DNA from: Ignavibacteria bacterium | GTDB lineage: Bacteria > Bacteroidota > Ignavibacteria > Kapaibacteriales > Kapaibacteriaceae | Assembly (NCBI GenBank): GCA_016707005.1 | Contig: JADJIQ010000004.1 | Span: 372,001-436,000, forward strand | Reading direction: 5' to 3' | DNA length: 64,000 nucleotides | Shown: in pieces, positions 1-9,900 of the stretch | How the letters are laid out: every line of letters begins with the position of its first letter | Numbering within the stretch: position 1 is the stretch's first letter | Program-made: the position numbers and the translations under genes | Notes under the pieces: generated by a model | Told to the model about the DNA's origin: nothing | The model's database searches: none | Seen by the model: only the letters and a program-made list of their open reading frames with translations

Positions 1-75
1 ACCTGATGGAGAGTATCATGCCGATCTCATCATTCCATCTCGTCCAAAGTCATATTCAGCTTCCATCTCTTTTTC

Positions 76-1161
76 ATGGCCACCACGGTGAACCACGAAG
101 AATGGATGCAGCTGGCACTTGATGAAGCACACAGAGGCAGCGGTTGGGTAAGCCCTAATCCTCGCGTCGGTTGTGTGATCGTGCGGGATAATGAGTTGGT
201 TGCAAAGGGGCATCATCAACGTTTTGGAGATGTCCATGCAGAGGTAGATGCGCTTCGCGCATTCTCCGGGGATGCCTCAACGGCAACGATGTACGTCACG
301 TTGGAGCCCTGTGCCCATGACGGAAAACAACCCGCCTGTACAAATGCCATCATTGCCTCCGGAATCAAGCGCGTTGTTGTTGGGACAGTAGATCCCAATC
401 CTCTCGTCTCGGGCCGGGGAATTCAGATTCTTGAGGAACATGGTATCGATGTGATCCGCGGCGTTCGTGAAAACGAATGCCAATGGATGAACAGATGGTT
501 CTCTCATCACATCACGAGCGGGACGAGCTACGTAACGCTCAAAGCGGCCACATCGATCGATCTCGGGGCTTCAGTCCAGCAGGGACATGGTCGATGGATT
601 TCATCCGAGGAAAGCAGGGTCGTGACCCATGTGCTGCGAAGTGAGTACGATGCTGTAATGGTTGGGATCGGGACCGTGCTTGCCGACGATCCCCTCTTGA
701 ATGTCCGTCTGTCTGAAGGCAGAGATCCACTTCGCATCGTCGTTGATCCCAATTGTGAAACGCCCCCTACATCAAAACTGGCTGCTACGGCCAAAGAGAT
801 CAGAAGCGTCATCTTCTGTGGGCACCATAGTGTCGAGAGTGAGCAAGCAATGATTCTTCGCGGACTTGGCTTCGAGATCATTGGAACAGCAGGAACAACA
901 TCGCATCTGGATGTAGCAACGATCATTCGAACCACAGGGACCATGGGTATCGCATCTATTCTTCTCGAGGGCGGTCCAACTCTAGCAGCGTCATTTCTCA
1001 ATGCAGGTTGCGTGCGTGAACTCATCCTTCACATAGCTCCCGCGTTTCTCGGAGTTGAGAACACCTGGTTCAAGCATATCACACCAATGGACATCACGTT
1101 ACGTTCATGCACATCGGTCGGACCTGACGTACACATCGTATACACGGTCACCAGATCATGA
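76..1161 (+). CDS. ribD: Bifunctional riboflavin biosynthesis deaminase/reductase RibD
   Basis: RibD carries out two consecutive steps of riboflavin synthesis: deamination of the GTP-derived diaminopyrimidine and NADPH-dependent reduction of its ribosyl side chain. The N-terminal cytidine-deaminase-type domain (residues about 6-130) shows the zinc site, HAEVDA near residue 55 and EPCAHDGKQPAC near 78-89. The C-terminal reductase domain (about 150-360) has the VGIGTVLADDP and LLEGGPTLAASF motifs. The length of 361 aa is normal for the family. The ATG at 76 starts just before the conserved WMQLALDEA segment. The stop overlaps the next ATG (ATGA), so the gene heads a translationally coupled group. 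The partner ribH lies far away at 33.9 kb, so the rib genes are scattered here. Confidence 0.95.
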   Translation: MATTVNHEEWMQLALDEAHRGSGWVSPNPRVGCVIVRDNELVAKGHHQRFGDVHAEVDALRAFSGDASTATMYVTLEPCAHDGKQPACTNAIIASGIKRVVVGTVDPNPLVSGRGIQILEEHGIDVIRGVRENECQWMNRWFSHHITSGTSYVTLKAATSIDLGASVQQGHGRWISSEESRVVTHVLRSEYDAVMVGIGTVLADDPLLNVRLSEGRDPLRIVVDPNCETPPTSKLAATAKEIRSVIFCGHHSVESEQAMILRGLGFEIIGTAGTTSHLDVATIIRTTGTMGIASILLEGGPTLAASFLNAGCVRELILHIAPAFLGVENTWFKHITPMDITLRSCTSVGPDVHIVYTVTRS

Positions 1162-2477
1162 AGTTCACGCTTCTTTTCGTCGTACTTCTTTGCACGTGCG
1201 TTCTGCTCTTGCCTGCACAGACTGCCACTCAACAATCTGCGATGCGGGCCGCTGCATCAAGGGGTGACTGGCCCACGGTTGAACGTCTTGCAACTCAGTC
1301 GTTAAAGGCAGACAAGAAGGATCGCGTTGCGTCCTTGCTGCTGACGCTTTCTCAACTCAGGCAAGGCAAGGACAAGGAAGCATTGGCAAGCGCGCACCGC
1401 ACCATCGCCATCGACTCATCGCTCATGCAGGCGTGGCTGATGGCTTCTGAATGTGAAGCACAGCTTAAGCATCCAAAGGAGTCCATCTCTCTGCTGCAGG
1501 CTGCTCACAATCGATTCCCTGATTCGCTACAGCCTACGTGGGCCCTTGGAATGGCATATGCTCGATCCGGACAATGTGCAGACGCCATTATGCCCCTTGA
1601 AGAGACAATGTTCAGACGTCCAGAGCTCATTGGCGTGATGCAACAACTTGCTCACTGCTACTTTGCTACAGGGCAGATCAATGAGTCCACCCAGCTCTAT
1701 GAACGGATCGTGGACCGAGATCCGCAGAACACGTCGTATCGCCTCTTATACGGTGAATCACTTCTCGCCCGCGGAGATCTAGAAATGGCTACTCAGCAGT
1801 ATCGCGAAGCGATCACTCTAGATCCAAAGAAGACCGACGCCTATCTAGCGCTAACTAGTGCGTTACGAGCGCAGAAAAAGGCCGAAGAGGCATTGCTCGT
1901 CTCACGTCAGCTCACGAAGATCGATCCGACCGAGGCCATGGGGTGGTTCAACGTTGGACTTCTCAGTCTCGAGTTAAAACAGCCGGACAGCTCCGTGCGA
2001 GCATTCAAGCAAGCGATCGCTCTCCGTCCGAATTACAGTGAAGCATTCTTCAACCTTGCACTTGCCTATGAAGAAAAGGGATTTCGAGAAGATGCCATTC
2101 AAGCCTTCAAACGATGTGCAACCATTAGTCCAGCCCTAGCCCCGGATGCATACAACACACTGGCGATCATCTACCGGAAAGAAGGGCTTTTTGCAGACGC
2201 GATCGCTGCACACGGTCAAGCTATATCCTTGCGCGACACATCTTCGATCTTCCATGCCGCTCGGATCAATACCTATTTCGAAGCTGAACGTTGCCCTGAA
2301 GCCACAACATTGCTGAAGACGGAAGTAGAGCGTTTCCCGGAGTCGGCTGAACTCCTGTATGCATGTGCACGGTGTTTGCTGCGAAATGGCGAACGGGCTT
2401 CTGTTGAGGCGATCGTTTCGAAACTCGATGTTCTCTCCCCTGCCTTGGCTGATCAACTTCGCTTGATGAAGAATTAA
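1158..2477 (+). CDS. Exported tetratricopeptide repeat protein
   Basis: This is a 439 aa protein of unknown specific role. It begins with a hydrophobic signal peptide (residues 1-22, ending near AQTA), so it should act in the periplasm or at the envelope. The rest is a run of TPR units, for example LYERIVDRDPQN, YREAITLDPKK, FKQAIALRPNY and FKRCATISPAL, which usually form a protein-binding superhelix. It overlaps ribD by 4 bases, and its TAA shares one base with the ATG of the next gene, so the three are translated together. The partner cannot be named from sequence. Confidence 0.85.
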   Translation: MKFTLLFVVLLCTCVLLLPAQTATQQSAMRAAASRGDWPTVERLATQSLKADKKDRVASLLLTLSQLRQGKDKEALASAHRTIAIDSSLMQAWLMASECEAQLKHPKESISLLQAAHNRFPDSLQPTWALGMAYARSGQCADAIMPLEETMFRRPELIGVMQQLAHCYFATGQINESTQLYERIVDRDPQNTSYRLLYGESLLARGDLEMATQQYREAITLDPKKTDAYLALTSALRAQKKAEEALLVSRQLTKIDPTEAMGWFNVGLLSLELKQPDSSVRAFKQAIALRPNYSEAFFNLALAYEEKGFREDAIQAFKRCATISPALAPDAYNTLAIIYRKEGLFADAIAAHGQAISLRDTSSIFHAARINTYFEAERCPEATTLLKTEVERFPESAELLYACARCLLRNGERASVEAIVSKLDVLSPALADQLRLMKN

Positions 2478-5305
2478 TGACCATGGAATTCGATCCAATG
2501 CATGCTTTGATACGACCGTACACAAGAATATTCCTGTTGGTCAGCATCACGCTGGCTTCTGCGAACATTGCATCAGCTCAGCGTTCGATCTCCTCTTCCA
2601 CATTGGTCATGCTGGATTCAGCACTGTTTACGATCGGTATGCGGCAGTCAGATCTACAGATGCCCCCTGACCTGATCGATCAAGACCGACATCGTTTAGT
2701 GTTTCATGATGTGCTCTTCAACGAACCGCTTCGTGCATTCGATATCGCTCAACGACTTACAGATGCCGCAGCCGTGCGTACCGAGGCCAGTTCAACGGAG
2801 CTGTTTTCAAACCTTATGCAGCACCTTGACCTCGGTACGTATCGTCGTGTGAACTACGATGGGCAGATCACCGCCGACGAGACGATCCAACGGCTTGGGA
2901 ACGACCCCACTGCACGACTCAACATCGTAAGCTCCTTTGTCGTGCTCCGGTTCCTATCTGCCATCGTCCAGGCTTCAGACGGGATGCATGAAGGTCGTAA
3001 GCGTCTACTTCAACAGACACTTGTTACCGATCACATGGATTCGCTCTGGCGTCTGTCCCGTGAAGATGAAACGTCAACTCTCTGGGAGATGTCTGCGAAC
3101 GAACAAGCTGCACGAGATATTGCTGTCCGATTCTATGCAGAGGCGGCTCCGAAGGTTGCCGAAGATGTCTTCGTCCATGGTCTCTCGCTCTATCAGCAAT
3201 TGATGTTCTACGTGGCTCAAAGTGAGGATAATCTTGAGCTCCTGCGTGACAGTGTTCGATCGTTCACGTTCAAGACCCCACTCGGCAGAGTTGCCATCGG
3301 AGGTCCGGATGACGACACCTACATTGGTTCCTATGCCGTGATCATTGACGTGGGCGGCAATGACGTGTATCGCCTTGATGACACAACGAAAACCGATGCT
3401 CTGTATATGCCAGTACGCTGCATCGTAGACCTTGATGGGAACGACATGTATGCCGGAAAGGACTTTTCCTTTGCTTCTGGTGTAGGGGGCGTTGGGATCC
3501 TCATCGACCGTAGAGGAAATGACGTGTACTCTGCGGGCGACTTCTCTCTTGGTTGTGGTTTGATGGGCGCTGGGATCCTCCACGATATGCAGGGTGACGA
3601 CGCCTACCTCTCGGGATCGAATACGCAGGGCGCCGGGATCCTTGGCATCGGTCTCCTTTTTGATGATAGCGGTCACGACACCTATCGCTGTCACGCCCAA
3701 GCACAAGGATTTGGCGGAACACGCGGAGCTGGCATGATCAGTGACCTCTCCGGAAACGATCGATATATCGCTGCGAGTCCGTATGTGGATGTGCTGCGGT
3801 ATGACTCCCATCAGGTAACATTCACGCAAGGGGCAGCGCTTGGCTCACGTCCAATCGCCTCCGGCGGGATCGGTGTCCTCTTGGATGTCTCCGGCAATGA
3901 CCTGTACACGTCTGACATCTACGGTCAGGGCACCGGCTATTGGTTCGGACTTGGCGCTCTTATCGACCGCGCAGGAGACGACCGGTACGAATCCTATCAA
4001 TACGCTCAAGGAGCAGGTGTTCACTTTGCCACGGGCATTCTTCGTGATAACAATGGCGACGACGTCTATGTCTCGCACGGTGTATCACAGGGTTGTGGTC
4101 ACGACATAGCTCTTGGAGCCCTGATCGATGAAGGCGGCAACGACGCCTATGTCTGTGAGAGTCTTTCCTTGGGCGCCGGAAACGCCAATGCAGTGTCCTT
4201 GTTCATCGATGAACGCGGTAATGACGCCTACATCGCAACGAACGAATCGAACACGATGGGATACTCTGATTTCAGACGTTCCTACGGGATGATCGGAGTG
4301 TTTCTCGATGCCGGCGGTGCGGATCACTACGGCGAACGACTGCGAAACAATACGGTTACGACCAGATCAACGTATGGTGTGTTTGCAGACCGAGAGAGTT
4401 CATCAACGGACACGAACTCTGCTGCAAATGCTATCATCGGTCAAGAGCCAATGCGTGCGTCAATTTCACTTACCCAGTCCGTGGATAGTCTCTTCATTCA
4501 GGCTTCAGCCGCTCCGTTGAGATTCCAACCCAATGTAGAACCTGCAAGGAAACTCCTTGGAGAGATGGGCGAGACCGCCTTGGCTGGACTCGAGCCTCAT
4601 TTTGGTACGCAGATGCCGCGAGAGCGGTTGACGCTGGAGAGCGTCCTCCCGAAGCTCTATGCGTCACATCGCGATTCCACACTGCGGGTGTTGCTGCGCG
4701 GACTTGCCTCGGATGATGGTGCGGTGGTGAACCTTTGCGCCACAGTGGCCGGCAAGGTTAAGTCTGTTGAGTGTATTCAACCACTCATCATCGCAACGCT
4801 CGATTCGTCGTGGAAACGCAGACGTCTCGCGGCATTCACCTTGGGTGAGATCGGCGATACCTCCGCTCGTTCTGCCTTGGTCCTGCTCTTGAAGGATCCC
4901 CATCCATATGTGGTTCAACGTGCAGCCTATACTCTTGGGCGCATGGGGGTCGGCTTTGACACCCTACGGCTTGCGTTGGAAGATGATGAGCAGATCGTTC
5001 GATATGCTGCTGTTGAAGGGATCGTTCGTGGACCACGGAGATCCATGTCCTCTGTCACAACTTGGCTGCGTGCCGTGAACGATCGGTATGCAATGGTCTC
5101 GGGCTTGCGTGTACTCGCTTGTGCGGATACAACCGAAGAAGACGTGAAGTCGTTCGTTGCGTGGTATTCATCCGTTCCAAATTGGGTTCGTGATGCTGCC
5201 CGGCGCACAGCACCAACACTTCCGGCACTTTGGCGCGAGGCCATCAGTCCGACTACTACCGTGGCCGCAAAACCAACGAAGAAGTCGAAGAAGAAGAACA
5301 AGTGA
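2477..5305 (+). CDS. Large exported GND-Y repeat protein with HEAT repeats
   Basis: This 942 aa protein is of unknown function. After a signal-type hydrophobic segment (about residues 16-34) comes an alpha-helical region, then at about 275-620 a run of about thirteen 30-40 residue units. Each unit carries a G-N/D-D-x-Y core (GNDVY, GNDMY, GDDAY, GHDTY, GNDRY) preceded by a glycine-rich hydrophobic strand such as GVGILID or GIGLLFD. The spacing suggests a repetitive beta fold, perhaps a solenoid or roll with Asp side chains in turns that could bind metal; that is inference. The C-terminal part (about 690-900) has HEAT-like helical repeats, and the protein ends in a Lys-rich tail. It sits in the middle of the ribD group with overlaps at both ends. 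Confidence 0.8.
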   Translation: MTMEFDPMHALIRPYTRIFLLVSITLASANIASAQRSISSSTLVMLDSALFTIGMRQSDLQMPPDLIDQDRHRLVFHDVLFNEPLRAFDIAQRLTDAAAVRTEASSTELFSNLMQHLDLGTYRRVNYDGQITADETIQRLGNDPTARLNIVSSFVVLRFLSAIVQASDGMHEGRKRLLQQTLVTDHMDSLWRLSREDETSTLWEMSANEQAARDIAVRFYAEAAPKVAEDVFVHGLSLYQQLMFYVAQSEDNLELLRDSVRSFTFKTPLGRVAIGGPDDDTYIGSYAVIIDVGGNDVYRLDDTTKTDALYMPVRCIVDLDGNDMYAGKDFSFASGVGGVGILIDRRGNDVYSAGDFSLGCGLMGAGILHDMQGDDAYLSGSNTQGAGILGIGLLFDDSGHDTYRCHAQAQGFGGTRGAGMISDLSGNDRYIAASPYVDVLRYDSHQVTFTQGAALGSRPIASGGIGVLLDVSGNDLYTSDIYGQGTGYWFGLGALIDRAGDDRYESYQYAQGAGVHFATGILRDNNGDDVYVSHGVSQGCGHDIALGALIDEGGNDAYVCESLSLGAGNANAVSLFIDERGNDAYIATNESNTMGYSDFRRSYGMIGVFLDAGGADHYGERLRNNTVTTRSTYGVFADRESSSTDTNSAANAIIGQEPMRASISLTQSVDSLFIQASAAPLRFQPNVEPARKLLGEMGETALAGLEPHFGTQMPRERLTLESVLPKLYASHRDSTLRVLLRGLASDDGAVVNLCATVAGKVKSVECIQPLIIATLDSSWKRRRLAAFTLGEIGDTSARSALVLLLKDPHPYVVQRAAYTLGRMGVGFDTLRLALEDDEQIVRYAAVEGIVRGPRRSMSSVTTWLRAVNDRYAMVSGLRVLACADTTEEDVKSFVAWYSSVPNWVRDAARRTAPTLPALWREAISPTTTVAAKPTKKSKKKNK

Positions 5306-6906
5306 TACGGCACCCCTTTACACTTGAGCACGTAGCGAACATTCTGTCACTGCGATGGAAGGGGGCTCGCCTTGTTGAGATGTGGTCTCAAGAGAAGTAC
5401 GTTGGCACCTTTGTCTTTGTGATCGACATTGAGCTGCGAACCTTTGTTGTTGACGTCTCACCCGATGGCGGCACGATTACCGAGCGCACAGCAATGCGAA
5501 GGGCGCGGAACAATTCGATCGACGTGTTGAAGGAGGTGCTTGACGAGACTGTTGTGATGGTCACAAAGCACCCCGATGACAGGATTCTGACCATTTGGTT
5601 CGAGTCCCACCATGTTCACGTGGAGTTGTTCTCATCAGGGCGTGGGAACATTGTGCTGACCAAGGACGGTGTGATCATCGACGCTTTGCGAGACCGCGCA
5701 TCGCGCGTCAACTCGAGGTTCTCCGTTACGGTGTTTGCAACGGAGGAGCCCCTTACCAATACGTCCATCACCGTCTCTCGCATGTTGGCAACATCCACGC
5801 TCCGCCTTGGTCCCCACTATGCAGCAGAGGTCTGTGCTCGTTGTTCGATCGATGGAGAAACGCTTGTTGGTCAGCTCTCCTCTGAGCAGCAACAAGCTGT
5901 TCTTGAACAAACCAAAACGTTGATAGCCGAATGTAGTGCAGCCTCATCATTTCTGCTGTTGCGACGAGATGACGAAGTGCTCTTTTCCTGCATCCCGCTG
6001 AGAGGCTGGGTTGTTGCCGACACGTTCTCTGATATTCTCGAAGCAATACGTGTTACGATCAGTGAGAGACGAAAGGGCCAGGCGCTCAAGGAACGCCGCA
6101 GAGCAACGCTTAAATCGCTCGAGACCGATCTGCGTAGAGTTGAACGGAGTATCGAAGGAATGACAAGTGATGCCGCACGTGAGGGCCGCTCCGAGCGATA
6201 CCGACATTGGGCAGACCTCCTGTTATCGCAGCCAAGTGGAAACCGATCCGGACTTACCAGCATCGCCATCGATGACGAAGACGGCACACCGAATGTGATC
6301 CAACTCAACGAACATCGTACGCTGATCGAGAATGCGAGAAATTATTACGACAAGGCTCGTTCATCTGCTACGGCATCACGGTCGCGAGAAGAACGCCTGC
6401 CCGGACTTCGAGCAAAACGTGATGCACTCATTGCTTCTATTGAGCAGGTGAGGCAAGCCCCTTCCCTTACAGAACTCACAAAACAGAGATCCGCCGTGAC
6501 GTCAGAGATGCCCCCTTCAAGAGACGAATCGAATGGTCGATTCAGAGTGTTTGTCATCGACGATGTCCATACGCTGTATGTTGGAAAGAACGCGGCCAAC
6601 AATGATGAGCTCACGATGCGATTTGCAAAGCAGAACGATTGGTGGTTCCACGCTCGGGGTTCTGCGGGCTCTCACGCTATACTCCGCGGCGTTGAAGGCG
6701 AGAAGATCCAAAAGCCAATTCTCGAGAAGGCTGCTGCGATCACAGCCTATTACTCACAGGCCCGCAATGCATCCTACGTTTCGGTTGTCTATACCCAACG
6801 CAAGCATGTTCGAAAGCCGAAGGGGGCTAATGTTGGCGCTGTTGTCCTTGAGCGCGAGCAGACTGTGATGGTCAAACCCTGGATCCCAACTACCGCAGGA
6901 TCCTAA
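5302..6906 (+). CDS. NFACT / RqcH-like ribosome quality control protein
   Basis: This NFACT-family protein has an NFACT-N domain (about residues 1-185), a charged helical central region with probable coiled coils (about 230-400) and the NFACT-R domain at the C-terminus (about 408-525, with YVGKNAANNDELTMRFAKQ, WWFHARG and SYVSVVYTQ). Bacterial RqcH binds 60S-type obstructed 50S subunits and recruits tRNA-Ala for tail synthesis; that role is assumed from the family. I chose GTG at 5302, which overlaps the previous stop (GTGA). The frame is open further upstream, but those codons lie inside the preceding gene's Lys-rich tail. The result is 534 aa, slightly shorter than the roughly 570 aa typical of RqcH. 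It ends 17 bases inside the convergent gene at 6890. Confidence 0.85.
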   Translation: MIRHPFTLEHVANILSLRWKGARLVEMWSQEKYVGTFVFVIDIELRTFVVDVSPDGGTITERTAMRRARNNSIDVLKEVLDETVVMVTKHPDDRILTIWFESHHVHVELFSSGRGNIVLTKDGVIIDALRDRASRVNSRFSVTVFATEEPLTNTSITVSRMLATSTLRLGPHYAAEVCARCSIDGETLVGQLSSEQQQAVLEQTKTLIAECSAASSFLLLRRDDEVLFSCIPLRGWVVADTFSDILEAIRVTISERRKGQALKERRRATLKSLETDLRRVERSIEGMTSDAAREGRSERYRHWADLLLSQPSGNRSGLTSIAIDDEDGTPNVIQLNEHRTLIENARNYYDKARSSATASRSREERLPGLRAKRDALIASIEQVRQAPSLTELTKQRSAVTSEMPPSRDESNGRFRVFVIDDVHTLYVGKNAANNDELTMRFAKQNDWWFHARGSAGSHAILRGVEGEKIQKPILEKAAAITAYYSQARNASYVSVVYTQRKHVRKPKGANVGAVVLEREQTVMVKPWIPTTAGS

Positions 6907-9900
6907 GCGGCGCGCGCTGTCCGTCTACGTCCATGAGATAGAGTCCCGACGGAAGTCCGCGTACATCCACCGTTGACACCGTTGTGTGTGCAGCATCCAG
7001 CGTCAGCACAACGGCACCCAACGCATTGAAGATCACGATCGACCTCTGCGGAGTTGACGTGGTCACACGAACGAAATCCGTGCCCGGTTGTGGCATCAGA
7101 CCGATTGTCGCCGCAGCATCGATCTCTGCAACACTCAACGGTCCGCCCGTGTAGGCCACAGCCCACTGATGTGGCGCGGAGACTCCCCGTCTCAACTCCG
7201 TTACGAGTGTAGTGGACCCATTCTCCAGTCTGCTAGCAGCACTCGTGAGTGATGGTGTCCATGTGGCACCCGTACTCCAGCCGGCACGTGTATACGTCAT
7301 GTACTGCCTGCCCCCTACCTCGACTGAATCGATGAGAGGACGTACATCGAGGCGAATAGCTTCAACCTCATTCACACGACCATCTCCAGGGAAAACATCT
7401 ATGATCCACGACCGGTTTGGAATGAACTGTGCTGACGTAGGAAGTGAATCCGGTCCCACCAACATGCGGGTGAGGAGAACCTTGCCATCGTCGATCGTAT
7501 TGCTGAGTTCGATCTCATCACCAAGCTCATCAAAACGGATCCTTCGAACATCCGTGCGCATCACTTCGATATCACTCTCAGCTCGTCCGACCAAGGCCTG
7601 GGAAGGGGCGGATGTTGCGCCGGCTTCGTATGAACCGTCTCGACCTGCGATCTTGTCAAAGATCTGTCCGGCATGAGTCTCATTGAATTGGTAGTATGCC
7701 AGCAATCCACCCTCACCGACCTTCTTTGTGCAGTGCATTCCAAGACGAACCTCGTCCTCACTCAACTTCCGATCATAAAAGCATACCTCATCGATGTAGC
7801 CATTGAAGTTCCGTGATGACCAATTGTGATAGGTCCCCAACTTCATCACGAGCAGTGCCAGGTTCTGAGGTGTGAGTTTGATAGGATCGGTGCGTCCGAT
7901 TCCATTCACATACACTGTTGCACCGGCCGTATCGACCGTCAAAGCAACATGTGACCATTCATCGGGTTCTACGACCAGACCCGAGTTCCACCACCACCGG
8001 CCATTCGTCCACAGATAGCCGATCTCATTCTTTTCATTCACAAACTGCATACCGATCTCTTGCTCTGCACCTTGATCAGCGTCCGTACATAGGATGGCTG
8101 AGAATGAAGGTTGCAGGCCAACTGGCTTTACCCAGGCAGTGAATGAGAATGACGATGGTGTGCCGGTAAGCCGGGCCAAGGTGATGTGATCGTCAGGATC
8201 GGTCAGGTCAGCAGCTCTACCAGCATATCCATCCACTCCCTCACACTCACTTGGCAGCACCACAATCGCATCAAGAATAACGGATGTATCAGCACCGTGT
8301 TCGTTGGATACGATCAGCGTTACATCATAGGAACCCGGCACAGCATAACGAACGTCAACGATGCTCGATGAGGAGTTCGATGGTTGCCCACCCTCAAAGA
8401 TCCATGTGCGCGAGAACTCCATTGTTTCGAGAGCGGCAGAGCGACATCCGAATCGAACTGGTGTTCGAACACACGTGACCGTGTCTCGATCGCGGGAAAC
8501 AAGTGCACGCGGACGATAACGGTTAGGCAATGCGATCTGCCACAAACCACGCAACGTTGCAGCCCTTATGATGCCGTTTGGTTCATCGAGGTGAAGGAAG
8601 TTGACATCCGTGATGGGAAGCCCGCTACCAAACAATGTCCAATCTCCGGTACCCATCCTGCGATAGACGCCGAAGGACGTTCCGCAGTAGAGTTCATCGG
8701 CGGTACTTCGACGAGACACCACGGTCTTGATCGCAAACGAGGGAAGCCCGGTTGAAATGTCCGACCATGTCCTGCCGCCATCAGTAGATTCTGCCGCCTT
8801 TGCCAATGCTTGATTACCTCCGAAAACAACAACCAGATGCAAGGGGTCGTTGCTGATGAATGCCATGTCCTGCATTCCTTGGTTCTTCGAGATCGCCGTT
8901 GGCGGAGTGATGTCTGACCACGTCTCACCTTGATCGGTACTTCTCCAAAGCTGCTGGTCTGCAAGTGCAAGCAGGTGTTGTCCGTCCTCTGGATACATCC
9001 GAACACGATAGACCCAATTCGAGAATTGTTTCAAGGTGGTCCATGTACCCGCATTGTCCCGACTGATCACGATGCGTTGTTTGTTGTGATCACAGGCAAC
9101 CAGCGTATACAAATGGTGTGGGTCAACACAGATGTTCGTAAGTGTGATGTAGCCCAGATCGATGCCAAGATCGGATGCACGAGGAGCAACACGTTTGGTC
9201 TTGGTGCGTTGTCCCCGTACGCTTGTCCACGGTTTTGCATAGATCCATTCTGTTGCCAATGGATTCACGTTCGCACCCATGGCATCTGCACCTGACCAAG
9301 CATACCAGCCATTGATGGGTAGCTTTGGGTCATAGACCGTAACATCGCGAATGAAGATCGGCAGGTGATATGCTCCTAAGGTCATGATCCGTCCATCATG
9401 CGATTGATCGAATCCCCATATCTCCATTGCAGAGATACCAAAGCTCCGGTCCTTGATGGTGAGCCCCCTATCGTCGCTTCGTGTTACACCACCATCATGT
9501 GTGAGCCAGATCGTATCGCCGAGATAGGACGCTGACTGAATGTCATAATGCATCGCCGGCATCGACAACCACGTTCGGCCGCCATTGGTGGAACGGTACG
9601 GGAACACACCGGCAGCCAGAAGCAGGGATGTGTCACGAGACGAGATTGCAAAGGCCATGTCCCACGTGATCTGACCCAGACCGTTGTCCTTTGGGTCGTA
9701 ATCGAAGAGATTGATATTGGTTGAATCATTTGCGGGTTCGGGTCCGTCTACGTCTCCACAACAACGATGTGTGAATGTGGAGCCTTCATCATTCGAGACA
9801 TAAAATCCGTACACACCGCTAATGTTATCCTTCCTGCTACCGCCAATGAGAACCGATACATATCTCGGACTTGCCGGAGTTACGGCAATCAATGCACGAG

